Positions 37,021 to 47,171 of a stretch of 64,000 nt of DNA are shown here, piece by piece (the first letter of the stretch is position 1; every line of letters starts with the position of its first letter). The position numbers and the translations under genes are program-made. A model generated the notes under the pieces. The model was given only the letters and a program-made list of their open reading frames with translations. It made no database searches and was not told the DNA's origin. This DNA comes from Lathyrus oleraceus (lineage: Eukaryota; Streptophyta; Magnoliopsida; Fabales; Fabaceae): the NCBI RefSeq assembly GCF_024323335.1, contig NC_066584.1, positions 233,384,994 to 233,448,993 on the forward strand, written 5' to 3'.

Positions 37021-38469
37021 CTATGGATCCCTAGAAGCTCGGGGTGCCGGAAGATAAGCTGCACGAAGCCTCTTAATCTCTCTTTCATATGTTGCTTCCA
37101 TATTCGCCTTCTCTTTGGCGAGTCTATCATACCTCCTTTTCCAGAACTTGGAAGACTGAGGAAATAGAGAAGTCCATGCATCGTTCGGATCGTCAATGAC
37201 CTGATGCTCGAGGAACTCAATCAGAGCATCCTTCTCCTTAAGTTGTTGCAGCAATTCTTCTCTTTCACGGATCCAGGCACGTGAAAGGTCTTCGTCTCTC
37301 AACTCCTCTACATCTTGGTTAGGGAGGGTTGAAGGCCCAGCCATAACCAAAGGTGTAGGTCTTGGATAATCATAAGGCATGAGATACTCAGATGCTCTCT
37401 TCCTTACCCAAGTAGTATACGGCTGCAAAGCAATGCAGTTTTTTGGACCCAACTCACTTCTACCCTTCTTGTGAATCTTGCGCCACGCGCGAACCATCTT
37501 GGCTTTCAAGCCTTGGGGATCTTTACCCTCCTGAAAGAACACACCTTCTAACAGAATGTTATTAGGTTTATCCTTTAGGGGGAACCCAAGATGACGACGT
37601 GCTAGCACAGGGTTGTAGCTAATCCCACCACATGTACCAAGAAGAGGCACATTGGAGAATTCACCACAAGAGTCAATGATCTCGATACCATCATATACAC
37701 GATCATACCAAGAGATATCAGCATTAGTGAGAGACATGAGTCTCGTAGACCACCGTAGACATCCCTTGTTCTTCTTGAAAGCGACCGTCTGAGGTAAGTG
37801 AGAAATAAACAACTTATACAACAGAGGCAAACAACACACAATAGCGCCACCACCCTTTGCATTCCTCAGGTGCAAAGAGAAATAGGTATCACCCAACAGA
37901 GTCGGAACGAGATTAAGAACAGAGAAAATCCTAATAGCGTTCACATCCACAAATTTGTCGATGTTGGGGAACAATACCAATCCATAGATGAGAAGCACAA
38001 ATATGGCTTCAAAGGCATCCTCACTCATGGCCTTCCCATAAACAGTAGCTTGAGCGATGAGGAACTCAGAAGGGAGACCTTGAATTCCACCTTTGGTCGT
38101 CATATGAGCACGAACCAAGGATTCATCTATGTGCAACAAGTTTGCGATCTCTTGAGAAGTAGGAATACTCTCTAAGCCACTGAACGACAACTGATCCAGA
38201 ATAGGAATACCCACAAGATGCGCATACTCCTCAAGGGTAGGCAACAACTGAAAGTCTGGAAAAGTGAAGCAGTGATATAGAGGATCATAAAACTGCACCA
38301 AAGTACCCATCAACCCTTCATTCGCCTGAGTAGTCAGAAGCGGAAGAAGCTTCCCGAAACGAGCTTTGAAACCTAAGGGATCTAATACATAAGATGTCAG
38401 ATTCCTTAACTCTTTCAGATCGGGCTGTCTGAAGCTGTACTTCTTTGTATGCCTTTTTTGTCTTTCCAT
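37021..38469 (-). CDS. E1 ORF1 protein, Ogre-specific upstream ORF, still open
   Basis: Open frame of 482 residues from the Met at 38469 (MERQKRHTKKYSFRQPDLKE); the frame continues upstream to an ATG at 38577, but those extra residues derive from leader-like sequence also found in E3 and E4, so I prefer the inner start. Ogre elements are known for an additional ORF before gag; its function is not established. Related legume proteins are annotated as domains of unknown function resembling the plant mobile domain; I recall this, but could not check it. Visible features: a hydrophobic globular core (for example FEAIFVLLIYGLVLFPN), a Glu/Arg-rich C-terminal coiled-coil-like part (REREELLQQLKEKDALIEFL) and a basic tail. 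It is not interrupted, although gag-pro and RT of the same element are. Confidence 0.82.
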   Translation of the reverse strand: MERQKRHTKKYSFRQPDLKELRNLTSYVLDPLGFKARFGKLLPLLTTQANEGLMGTLVQFYDPLYHCFTFPDFQLLPTLEEYAHLVGIPILDQLSFSGLESIPTSQEIANLLHIDESLVRAHMTTKGGIQGLPSEFLIAQATVYGKAMSEDAFEAIFVLLIYGLVLFPNIDKFVDVNAIRIFSVLNLVPTLLGDTYFSLHLRNAKGGGAIVCCLPLLYKLFISHLPQTVAFKKNKGCLRWSTRLMSLTNADISWYDRVYDGIEIIDSCGEFSNVPLLGTCGGISYNPVLARRHLGFPLKDKPNNILLEGVFFQEGKDPQGLKAKMVRAWRKIHKKGRSELGPKNCIALQPYTTWVRKRASEYLMPYDYPRPTPLVMAGPSTLPNQDVEELRDEDLSRAWIREREELLQQLKEKDALIEFLEHQVIDDPNDAWTSLFPQSSKFWKRRYDRLAKEKANMEATYEREIKRLRAAYLPAPRASRDP

Positions 38470-38831
38470 ATCTGAAAATTTTGCAAATAAACCCCTTAAG
38501 TTCCTTGAAAATTTTCTTTTTCTGATGATATGGATGCGGATGAATGCATGAATGCAACAATCACACTCAAGGATCAATCAAAGCACACCAAGCAAAGGTC
38601 ATGGGATGGTTCATATTATCATTAATATCAATCATCCATTTTGGTGGATTATGGTTTTCACCTTATCAACACCCAAGTTCCATTGATATTAACGATATAT
38701 GAACGGTTCAAACCTCCTTAATATCAATCATCCGTTTTGGTGGATCATGGTTTACACTATATCAACACCCAGGTTCCACTGATATTAAGGATGTCTGAAC
38801 GGATCAACCATGAATCACGGGTTTGTTGTGA
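38470..38831 (-). other. E1 leader, part left of E3
   Basis: Untranslated sequence between PBS and ORF1, continued at 52936-53556 after the E3 insertion. It holds the twin leader hairpins. Confidence 0.7.
38622..38790 (-). promoter_or_regulatory. Twin leader hairpins (E1)
   Basis: Hairpin a: TTAATATCAAT (38622-38632) with ATTGATATTAA (38682-38692). Hairpin b: CCTTAATATCA (38716-38726) with TGATATTAAGG (38780-38790). Both have 11 perfect pairs. The stems and part of the loops match the two hairpins of E4. Confidence 0.55.
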
Positions 38832-38836
38832 GTCAC
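38832..38836. repeat. Target site duplication of E3, left copy (GTCAC)
   Basis: GTCAC here and at 52931-52935 immediately flank the E3 LTRs. Confidence 0.95.
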
Positions 38837-39314
38837 TGTCGCATCACGCGAAAAACCGGCGGGAAAAGAAAGAAACAACAGAGCCGCCACCGTGCGTTAT
38901 TTATCCCAAAAGAGGGAAAGGAAACGCTCAGAGTAAACCTAGAAAAAAGCATGGTCTCGCGACCAAAGAGAATGGGTTCGGGAGTCGGTTATGCGAAGGG
39001 AAGGTATTAGCACCCCTACGCATCCGTAGTACTCTACGGGATCCACGCACAAAAGGAAGGAAAATGGTTGCTAAACACGCACAAAAAAAGAAAAAAAGGC
39101 GCCCGGAGAGATCAGCTCAATCTCCTGCCTACATACTTCATCTGGTATGAAGATCAGGGCGATGTAGTTCCCCTACAGAGGGATAAAGGACCTAGCCTAA
39201 CCAGATAACAGAGGGAGACACAACTAGGGAGACTACGACTCGAGCCTAGATGTTATCATGCAAATCATCCCTAAGTTAAGGTTTCTAGCTAAATGGCACA
39301 AGGGCCAACCTATC

Positions 39315-39480
39315 CTAAGCATGGCTCACACAGGAAGCAAGCCACACACACACTTAACTTGCACAGGAAGCAAGCCAAGCAAAACCTAACTTGCACAGGA
39401 AGCAAGTCTAAACTAACCCTAACTTGCACAGGAAGCAAGTCAAACAAACCTAACTTGCACAGGAAGCAAGTCAAACAATC
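39315..39480 (-). repeat. Short tandem repeats in LTR B
   Basis: Five imperfect units of about 30 bp with the core TTGCACAGGAAGCAAGyC. The same array is in LTR C at 49217-49382. Confidence 0.8.
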
Positions 39481-39962
39481 CTACAAGCACAGATAGCACA
39501 CGCTATACACAAACAAGTGGCTCAAACAAGGGTTAGGTTTTAGTCGAGGGGTCATATCAACCTCAACAAACAAACCTCTGGAATGGGGTGAATGTGCTCT
39601 TAACCTTGCCATTGAGAGACTAAGGTGAAGCAGATGAAAGGTGAGTGAAGATAAGACTTCACAGCTCTTATCCCTGGCCCGGGAGAGCTCAAGACAAGAA
39701 TGTGTGGGTTCAGAAAGTGGGAACCCTTCTACACATTTAAAACTGACTCAACTGTACGATTGTACAAGATCTTGGGTTTTTATCTGCAATGCATCAACAC
39801 AGTGGTGTGAGCAAAGCAGATGACACACTGACTAGTGGGGGATAGATTGCATATCCCTACCTTCCACCAATTGCCTCTTCACTTAGGAGGTCTTTGACTC
39901 TATGCAAGGACAAAATTAAACAATCACAAACATTGCCTCTTAAGGAGGACTTCAGACAGTTG

Positions 39963-39984
39963 CCTGGCCAAGTAACAGGCCAGG
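39963..39984 (-). promoter_or_regulatory. Conserved LTR hairpin, LTR B
   Basis: Element RNA: CCUGGCC, loop UGUUACUU, GGCCAGG; seven Watson-Crick pairs. Confidence 0.6.
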
Positions 39985-41008
39985 TCTTCCAGACTACATG
40001 AAGTAAAGGAGACATACCTCAATGCAAATTGCTTATACAAGCAAAGCAAAGCAAAAAGTTCACAAGGAACTAAGCAACTAAAGCACCTGAAACAGTCAAG
40101 CAGATGTTAGTATGCAACTTCAAACAAAGCAAAAAGGAAACAGCCACCAACAGTTAATTAGAGGCACATGGATGTGCAAGGCACAAGGCTTAAGGCATGT
40201 GAGCCAAGCCACCTACAAAACAAAACATGTTAGACAATGATATTTGAGTAAGCTCAATCAAAAGAATTGGTCTCAATGGCCATCTGATGGTCAACCTGAA
40301 AACACAAGCTCAAAGGTGAGTAACAGGACCACTAGGGCAAGCCTAGGGTCAAAAATGAATGAGAAGGTCCAAACAGCAAGGGGTAAGTATCCAAAATCAT
40401 GTTCAAACAATTAGGAAACAAAACCAATTGGGTTCACATTCATATCAATCATCATCATCATTTCATGAACCATTTAGGTCAAAACATGGCACACAGAAGC
40501 TCATAGAAGTCAACAGCAAGACTTGCATCAAAAGCAAACTTAGACATTTCCAAAAATCATCAAATAAATCATGATCAAACCTAACACATAACATGGTAAG
40601 CATGTCAAATTTCATCTCATTTGGACAAGTTTAGGAGGTCAAAAACATTTAATCGGGACTTTGTCAGAATTAAATCGAGCATTGTGTGAAAAATTATCCT
40701 AAGTGTCTAAGGGGACATGTTCCTACCCTAAATTGATTTCACACAAAAATCCCAGGTCTGAAAGATCAAAATAACCACATGAAACACACAAGGTGACATT
40801 TAATCGATAGAACTCATAAAATCGGGATAAATTCACAAAATGGTCTAAAAAGTCAACAAAGTCAAACATTCATATTTTTTTGTCATTTTTTCATGTTCAC
40901 ATATTTATTTCATGTTAAAATAAAAGTCAAAAATGAAAATCAAAATGGAAGTTTAAAAGAAAAACATAAAAAAAAACATTTTTTTAAAAAGCAAGAAACA
41001 CAAATGGG

Positions 41009-41070
41009 GGAGATGGGATTCGAACCCTTCCCCTTGGCAATTCAACTCAGCGCGCCCACCACTGGGCTGT
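41009..41070 (-). other. tRNA-like sequence with A- and B-box-like motifs in LTR B
   Basis: The minus strand has AGCCCAGTGGTGG (A-box-like, 41057-41069), then GCGCGCTGAG, then GGTTCGAATCC (perfect B-box form, 41016-41026) and CCATCTCCCCC. The acceptor strands do not pair, so it is not a tRNA gene. LTR C has the same sequence (B box 50918-50928). Confidence 0.45.
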
Positions 41071-43028
41071 GAGTCACTTGGTGATTCGTTGTTGCTTCTA
41101 GTCAAAATAAACCAAACAATAATTTTAAACCTAAAATTCGCGCGCCCTGGCACCATCTTCCTCCCCAAAATCAAACATATTTTTCAAACTTCAGCAACAT
41201 GTATCTTCCTCTACAGTGCACGAAATCAAAAGAAACAAAAACCAAAATTCATCTATTTCATGTGCTTAACACAACCATGGCCATGAAATTCAAAATGGTA
41301 CACTGTGCATAGAGATTCATCATGATGAACACAGAAACCCTAACCCCCTAGCAGCAAAGCTCAAAATCACACACAAGCAAAATTGGATAAAAATAGGCAT
41401 TCAATCATGTTCAGGGGGTTGAATATAGCATTTCTCATTCACACATTAAGACATGAAAACCACTCTATCAAGCATTTCGAAGGCAAGTTGCTAACCTGAA
41501 CAGGGCAATGTTGAATGTGGTGTTGGAGGTGCTTTCAATGCTTGACAGGTATCCAAATAGCTTCAAAGAGTCCAAGGCAAGCTGTTTGACACCTTACTTG
41601 AACTTGAATCAAGCTGGAAATGCAGATGGCCACTGAACTGATCTTGCTTGTAGGTGAAGATGGAGATTCTATTTCAAGCACTTTTAATGGTGCTAAAAGA
41701 TCCCTTTAGCACCTTTGATGCTCCAGGAATGTAATGCCATTGAGAGTTTGCCTTAAAATCTCCTCAACTGTTCTGGCCAACTCAAGTTGCAAGAGTGAAA
41801 ATGTGAGATTTGGATATGATGATTTAGTGATTACAGATGCGATTTTCTGTCTACAGTAGCTTCTATATGTTATATGGAAGGTGTTTGAATGGATAGTTCA
41901 CAAGGAACTTGGGGGAAATGATGATTTTGAAGATTTGGATTTTGAAGTAGAAAGTGAGTTTTTTTTCTGCAATGGTGAGTTTGGGACTGCTGTATGCAGT
42001 TGTTTATGTTGGCTAGCTCTTTCAAAATGATGAGAAATCTCTGTGTTAAGCCAAGCCAAACTCAATTTATCATGAGTTTCTTTGGACAGCCCCTTGAAAT
42101 GCAACAGCAAGGTAAGGGCATGGTTTTTCAATTTGAGTGAAGCCCTTGGTTTGTTATGTGTTGGTTAGGTTGGCTGCTGTTGGTCTACCATGATGGAGAG
42201 ATGTGGAAATGACAAGATGCCATGCTTTAGTTTTTTTTGGTTTTGGAACAGACTTCACACAATGCAAAAGGTTAGGTTTTTTGAGCAAATGAATGGATGA
42301 AATCCCTTGGTTTCTTGGCTGTCAAAGGTGGTTCAGGTGCCAGGAAAATGAGGTTTAGGCATGCTTTGGTAAAATGCAAGTAAGCAAGGGTCTTGGTTGG
42401 TCTGCTACTGGTTTTTCATGGCAGGAAATTTTCAAGAGTTCTATTTTATGTTGTTTGTGGCAGGGTTGGGCTATTGGAAGTTTTTGTGGTGAGGTTTGGT
42501 TTGGGTTCTTTGTGAGTTTTGGAAGTTTTTACTGTTCTTGAAGCAATGTTCCAGTCAGTTTTTGAATGAGTGAAGTTCAATGATTTGTGGTTTGTTGGTT
42601 GCAAGGCAAGGTTTTTGTTATTTGGAAGCTTTGGACAAAAAGAAAGTTCTAAAATGCCAAAGCAAGAGTTCATGTAGTTTTAGGGTCAGTCCTCTTTTTC
42701 TGTATTGCAATGCTTGATGCTTTTGGTGTTTTTGGACAGAACCAATGCAATGCCAATAGCAGGGTCAGGTTTTTTGAGAGGAGTGTGAACAATGGCCTTT
42801 TTCTGCTGTGTTATGTTGGCTAGGTCATGTTAAGTGGCAGAAAAAAAATATGATGAAAAGGGCTTGCTCGCTTGGTTGACTGATCTCCTGATCAGTTTGA
42901 CCTAATTCCTTGGTTGGCTTGCACTTGAGGCAAAAGAGGCAATGCAATGCTATGCAATGGACCATGATATGCTATGACTTAATATGAAAATGTATGTACA
43001 ATGATGGGTGCAAATTTGAGGTGCTACA

Positions 43029-43041
43029 GCTGCCCCTATTC
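43029..43041 (-). other. E3 polypurine tract
   Basis: The minus strand reads GAATAGGGGCAGC directly before the 3' LTR. Confidence 0.75.
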
Positions 43042-46000
43042 AATCAGCTGGGAACCCGAATGGATGAGAGCAACGGCTGTCAGACTTTCAGGGTAAACAG
43101 GGATTGAATACCAAGAACCGTAGAATTTGCACAATACAGGGATCCACCAATGGAAACGTCCACTGGGATTTGATATTTATTACTGGGTATTTTTTTGTTT
43201 TTTTGTTTTGTTTTCAAAGGACACGGCCACATCCAGACATCGCAACGACGATGAATGGGAAAAGAAATCTCAACTAGATGCCAACGGACAACTAGGAAAA
43301 ACTCAGCGTTTACCGGAACCAACGGAGAGGAGGAAAACTCGACCAGACGTCATAGGACGAAAGGGAGACTCACGTTTATCGACACCAACGGAGAGGAGGA
43401 AAACTCAACCAGACGTCATAGGACGAAAGGGAGACTCACGTTTATCGACACCAACGGAGAGGAGGAAAACTCAACCAGACGTCATAGGACGAAAGGGAGA
43501 CTCACGTTTATCGACACCAACGGAGAGGAGGAAAACTCAACCAGACGTCATAGGACGAAAGGGAGACTCACGTTTATCGACACCAACGGAGAGGAGGAAA
43601 ACTCAACCAGACGTCATAGGACGAAAGGGAGACTCACGTTTATCGACACCAACGGAGAGGAGGAAAACTCAACCAGACGTCATAGGACGAAAGGGAGACT
43701 CACGTTTATCGACACCAACGGAGAGGAGGAAAACTCAACCAGACGTCATAGGACGAAAGGGAGACTCACGTTTATCGACACCAACGGAGAGGAGAATACT
43801 TCTTCGGTCTGAATACCGGAAAATTGGCCTTGTGCCATGAGTACATCGACCTGATCGTCGGAAACTCCTTCGGTCTGAATACCGGAAAATCATAAGACAT
43901 ATTATCTAAAGCCGTCAGAACGTAGATAATACACTCGCATGGAAGATTATCCATAACCGGGTTGTAGGTTGTTAGATGGATAATGACCGAAAGGAAAGGC
44001 ATCTGGGTACCAGACTAGGTATGCAAAGATGACCAATCAAAAGAGGGTAAAATTGCTAACTCGGAGCAAATACCTAAAAGAAAGGGGAAGACCCACTGGG
44101 GACAATACTGCTTGATCAAGGCAAGTATCCAGATGGGAAAAGAATATCCATACCGCAAACCGGATAATGATAACTGCAAAGAGGGGATTACATCTACCGG
44201 TTGGGTGGTAGAGAACCACAGAAAGGTAACCAGTCATCGATAGGATGAGCACAAAGGGTTAACTCCAACAAGGGGATGAAAGTGGGATTTTACAACTACC
44301 GATTTGTAGGTAGAAAACCACAAAGATAGGACTTACAACTACCGGTTTGGTGGTAGAGGCCCATGGAAAAGTAACCAGTCATCATCGGGATGAGCACAAA
44401 GGGTTAACTCCACCAAGGGGATGAAAGTGGGATTTTACAACTACCAGCTAGTAGGTAGAAAACCACAAAGATAGGACTTACAACTACCGGTTCGTAGGTA
44501 GAAGCCAAACAAATTCCGCCGAGGATAAGATGAATGAGTGTCGGTTAGTGAGCGACTATTCATTTATGCCCCAGGGAAGTACAGGAGACAGCCAACAGGA
44601 AGCCAATTTAGGATCGATCCAAAAAGGCAGACTGAAACAAGACTCATCCTAATGAGGAAAGAACTCAATAGGGAAAACCCACCCCAATGTGTGTTGGGAG
44701 GGAACGGAAGCAACCGTCATCCATGAGGATGTATCTCAGTGGGGAAATGGCAGGAAAGGATAGACACTTTCTGCTTAAGGGGTTGGCTCTACATGGAGAG
44801 ATCGGACACACCCATATCTGCTAGGAAAATCTACTGGAGAGATCTGTATCACCAAATAGCAGGAGGCAACAATCAACAGATACCCGGCGACAGCTGCAAC
44901 ATGAGTATCCAAATGCTATGATTATGCATGTATGCATTCTACCTAAAACGTATGATGAATGCTGACAAACAGACATGCTCCAACCAACGGTCCGGGAATC
45001 AACCATCCGGAGAGAAAACCAAAGTCCTCATTCTGCATGGGAGGAAGAGCCACAAGAGGCTTCCGGAGGGATCGTCAGTCGCAACCGGAGAACTAAGTTC
45101 AACATACAGGCGGATGCGCCACAACAACTTGTGTTGAAAATCAGAGATACCGAGAAGCGACCAGATCTCTGATGAGAAGTACAAAAGCGTTGATAAAGCT
45201 CCTTACGCGAACCACTCCGCTGAGGGATCTATCTGAGGGAATGCTATAGTACTGGGATGTTGATCTACCAAATACTGAATCTTCAAAGAAAAACACCCAC
45301 GTTGGGGGAGAGAGGAAGACTACTCTGCTGGAGAGGCGAAAGTTGCAGTCCAATAAACACTCTGCTAGGGGAGCTGCCCCACAATAATGTCCGAAACAGC
45401 AAACTTGCTGGGGATGCCCCACGATAGGGCTCAAACAGCACTCTACTGGGGATGCCCCACAATAAGTGCTAACGGGGATTTGGAGGAAGAATCTGTACTG
45501 CCGGGAACATGAAGATGAACAACTTCAAACAACACTGCGTCGTGCAAATTCACTGAGGAGAGACCATACGAGGTTCTGCAGGACAAAGATACAGTCATGC
45601 TCGAGATACGAACAATTGTCTTACCTGTTGGTAATCATACCACCCCCGGGAGAGCATTGTGGGTCTCCTAAGTATCCTTCCATCATTGTGAACGTTCACT
45701 TTGTTTAAGAACAATTTTTTTTGAAAAATTTGTTTACTTTGAAAACAATGATACTTTATCAATTAAAACATGCAAAACGTTTGTTGAGTTGAAACAAATA
45801 AGAATGCAAATAATTGGATAAAAGCTCAAATTGATGTGATGGAATGGTAGTCTGCAAAGGGCGAGACTCCATGGATCTGTACAAGTTTGAAATCGGTGAT
45901 ATATATTGGAGAGGGCTACATTGAACATAATGACCTTTCCTCTACCATTCTGAATTTTCGATGTATTCAGAGCTTCAGTCGACGACGAATCGAGAATTCC

Positions 46001-46060
46001 TAACGGATGACAGATATAGAGCATAGTCTTGTCAAGATGCAGTTACTTGCCAAATCCCTA
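43042..46060 (-). other. E3 3' untranslated region
   Basis: About 3 kb with no recognisable gene. It has words related to the E4 3' region (for example the complement of CGAGTGTATTATCTACGTTCTGACGG near 43900-43940) and an exact 66-bp tandem array. From about 44030 to 45450 there are several copies of CTACCGGTT and CTGCTxGGGGATGCCCCA-like words. The short ORFs are without support. Confidence 0.68.
43321..43795 (-). repeat. 66-bp tandem array (7 copies plus a partial)
   Basis: The unit begins AACGGAGAGGAGGAAAACTC at 43321, 43387, 43453, 43519, 43585, 43651 and 43717, with a partial copy at 43783. Copies 2 to 7 look identical; copy 1 differs at one visible base (CGACCAG for CAACCAG). Because 66 is a multiple of three, both plus-strand frames stay open with a 22-residue repeat, but this strand is antisense to the element. 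Confidence 0.95.
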
Positions 46061-46070
46061 ATTTTTGCCC

Positions 46071-46216
46071 AGATTGCCCCAGTGTGAGGTGTTCAATCTA
46101 GCGGGATGCAAAATTTTTTCAATGTCTCTAACTTTTGCCTGGATCGCCCTTTCGGGTTTTCAATCCACCGAGACGCTCCTTTTTGCCTAAGTCGCCCTTT
46201 GGGGTGTTCGACTTAG
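46071..46216 (-). promoter_or_regulatory. Three tandem stem-loops after the integrase end (E3)
   Basis: In element sense: stem-loop 1 CUAAGUCG (46216-46209) with CGACUUAG (46194-46187); stem-loop 2 GGAUUG (46166-46161) with CGAUCC (46146-46141), inner CCC-GAAA-GGG; stem-loop 3 AGAUUG (46099-46094) with CAAUCU (46076-46071). Counterpart of 23768-23916 in E4. Confidence 0.6.
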
Positions 46217-46239
46217 CGAGCTTTTGATTTTTTTTTTTA

Positions 46240-46573
46240 GGCGAAGTATTTCTTGACTGCATCTGGATTCACAGGACGAGTGAACTTCTCCATCCATTGT
46301 AGTAAGTGTCAGAACACTGCCTGAAGAGGCTCTTTTGACAACATATGGACATTCATAGCTTGGGGGTTCACTTGCCCCTGGAATCGGGTACAAAAGACAA
46401 GACTTTCTTGAGCACAAGGTCACCTTCTCAGAACACACGAGGCTTGACCTTCTTATCAAATGCTTTTTCACTCTCTGCTGATATGACTGTCCATGATACA
46501 TGGCAGTTGATCTCTTCCTTTCGATCGGATTCACTTGGTCGTAGTGACTCTGAATCCATTCAGCATCAGTCAA
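46240..46573 (-). pseudogene. E3 integrase C-terminal remnant
   Basis: Begins TDAEWIQSHYDQ like the E4 fragment, at the same deletion junction. A frame change after about 40 residues and another downstream spoil it; a later stretch (YECPYVVKRASSGSVLTLTTMDGE) is again in frame with the family. It is followed by the three stem-loops. Confidence 0.8.
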
Positions 46574-46576
46574 CTT

Positions 46577-46735
46577 GGGACTTTGAGGGTGCTTTTGTTC
46601 TTTTGTTTCTTTCTTTCTTTTTCTTTCTTTTGATTTCGATTTCTTTTGATTTCTTTTGATTTTTTTTTATTTTGATTTTGCACCCTCCTCTTTCTTTTTT
46701 CTTTTTCTCTCTTTTTTTGATACGTGCCCCAGTTG
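46577..46735 (-). repeat. A/G-rich linker at the RT-integrase deletion junction
   Basis: Low-complexity sequence, purine-rich in element sense (AAAAGAAATC and GAAAGAAAG repeats). It occupies the same position as the poly(A) tract of E4. Confidence 0.85.
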
Positions 46736-46950
46736 GTTGTTCTGCTGATTCTCGAGATGCAACTGAGTGATCTTCTTCTCTTGCTCAAGAAGTCGGGAAA
46801 TCTCGTCAGGAATCCCTTCAACATCATCTTCGTCCGCTTCAAATACAGGGAATTCAAAATTGGGAGATGACGTCCGATCACTATGTTCAATGGGTTTGAG
46901 AAACAACCTGCATAATGATTTGATATGAAAAGCTCTTTGAAAATCAAACA
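46736..46950 (-). pseudogene. E3 RT N-terminal linker remnant
   Basis: Homolog of the E1 RT start: KPIEHSDRTSSPNFEFPVFE, then EDDVEGIPDEISRLLEQEKK. The polymerase is deleted. Confidence 0.8.
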
Positions 46951-47171
46951 AGACAATCGTTATGCAGATGAAAAGACTGCTTTTATTCCTGTTTTTAAAG
47001 GTTTTTTTTGTGATCACCAATTTCATGCAAAAAGCGAAAAGGGAAAACAATTGGAAAAACAAATGTTTTAACATGAATTATTTGAATGAAAATATCATTG
47101 CACAAAATGCTGCCAACAATGTCATCACTTCTCCTTTTGGCATGGGAGAAGGGTTTTAAACAAAGTGATTG
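46951..47171 (-). other. E3 intron region with pseudoknot
   Basis: Retained homolog of the Ogre pro-RT intron. The pseudoknot motif lies at 47111-47151: CUUCUCC/GGAGAAG (47151-47145 with 47134-47128) and UGCCA/UGGCA (47142-47138 with 47115-47111), the same as in E1 and E4. Confidence 0.58.

Larger units (their letters stand above)
38837..43028 (-). repeat. E3 3' LTR (LTR B, 4192 bp)
   Basis: In element orientation it starts TGTAGCACCTCAAATTTGCA and ends GTGATGCGACA. Same length as LTR C. It contains a run of AACTTGCACAGGAAGCAAGTC units (about 39350-39475), the conserved hairpin (39963-39984) and the T-arm-like motif (41016-41026). Confidence 0.95.

Noticed and set aside
41009..41070. tRNA gene in LTR B
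   Set aside because: A- and B-box-like motifs are present, but acceptor and anticodon stems do not form; kept only as a tRNA-like motif.
43321..43795. CRISPR-like array
   Set aside because: The units are adjacent and identical without variable spacers: a plain tandem repeat in a plant retrotransposon.
43127..43840. 237-residue repeat protein on the plus strand
   Set aside because: It is produced by a 66-bp tandem array, so several frames stay open; it is antisense to E3 and has no conserved domain.
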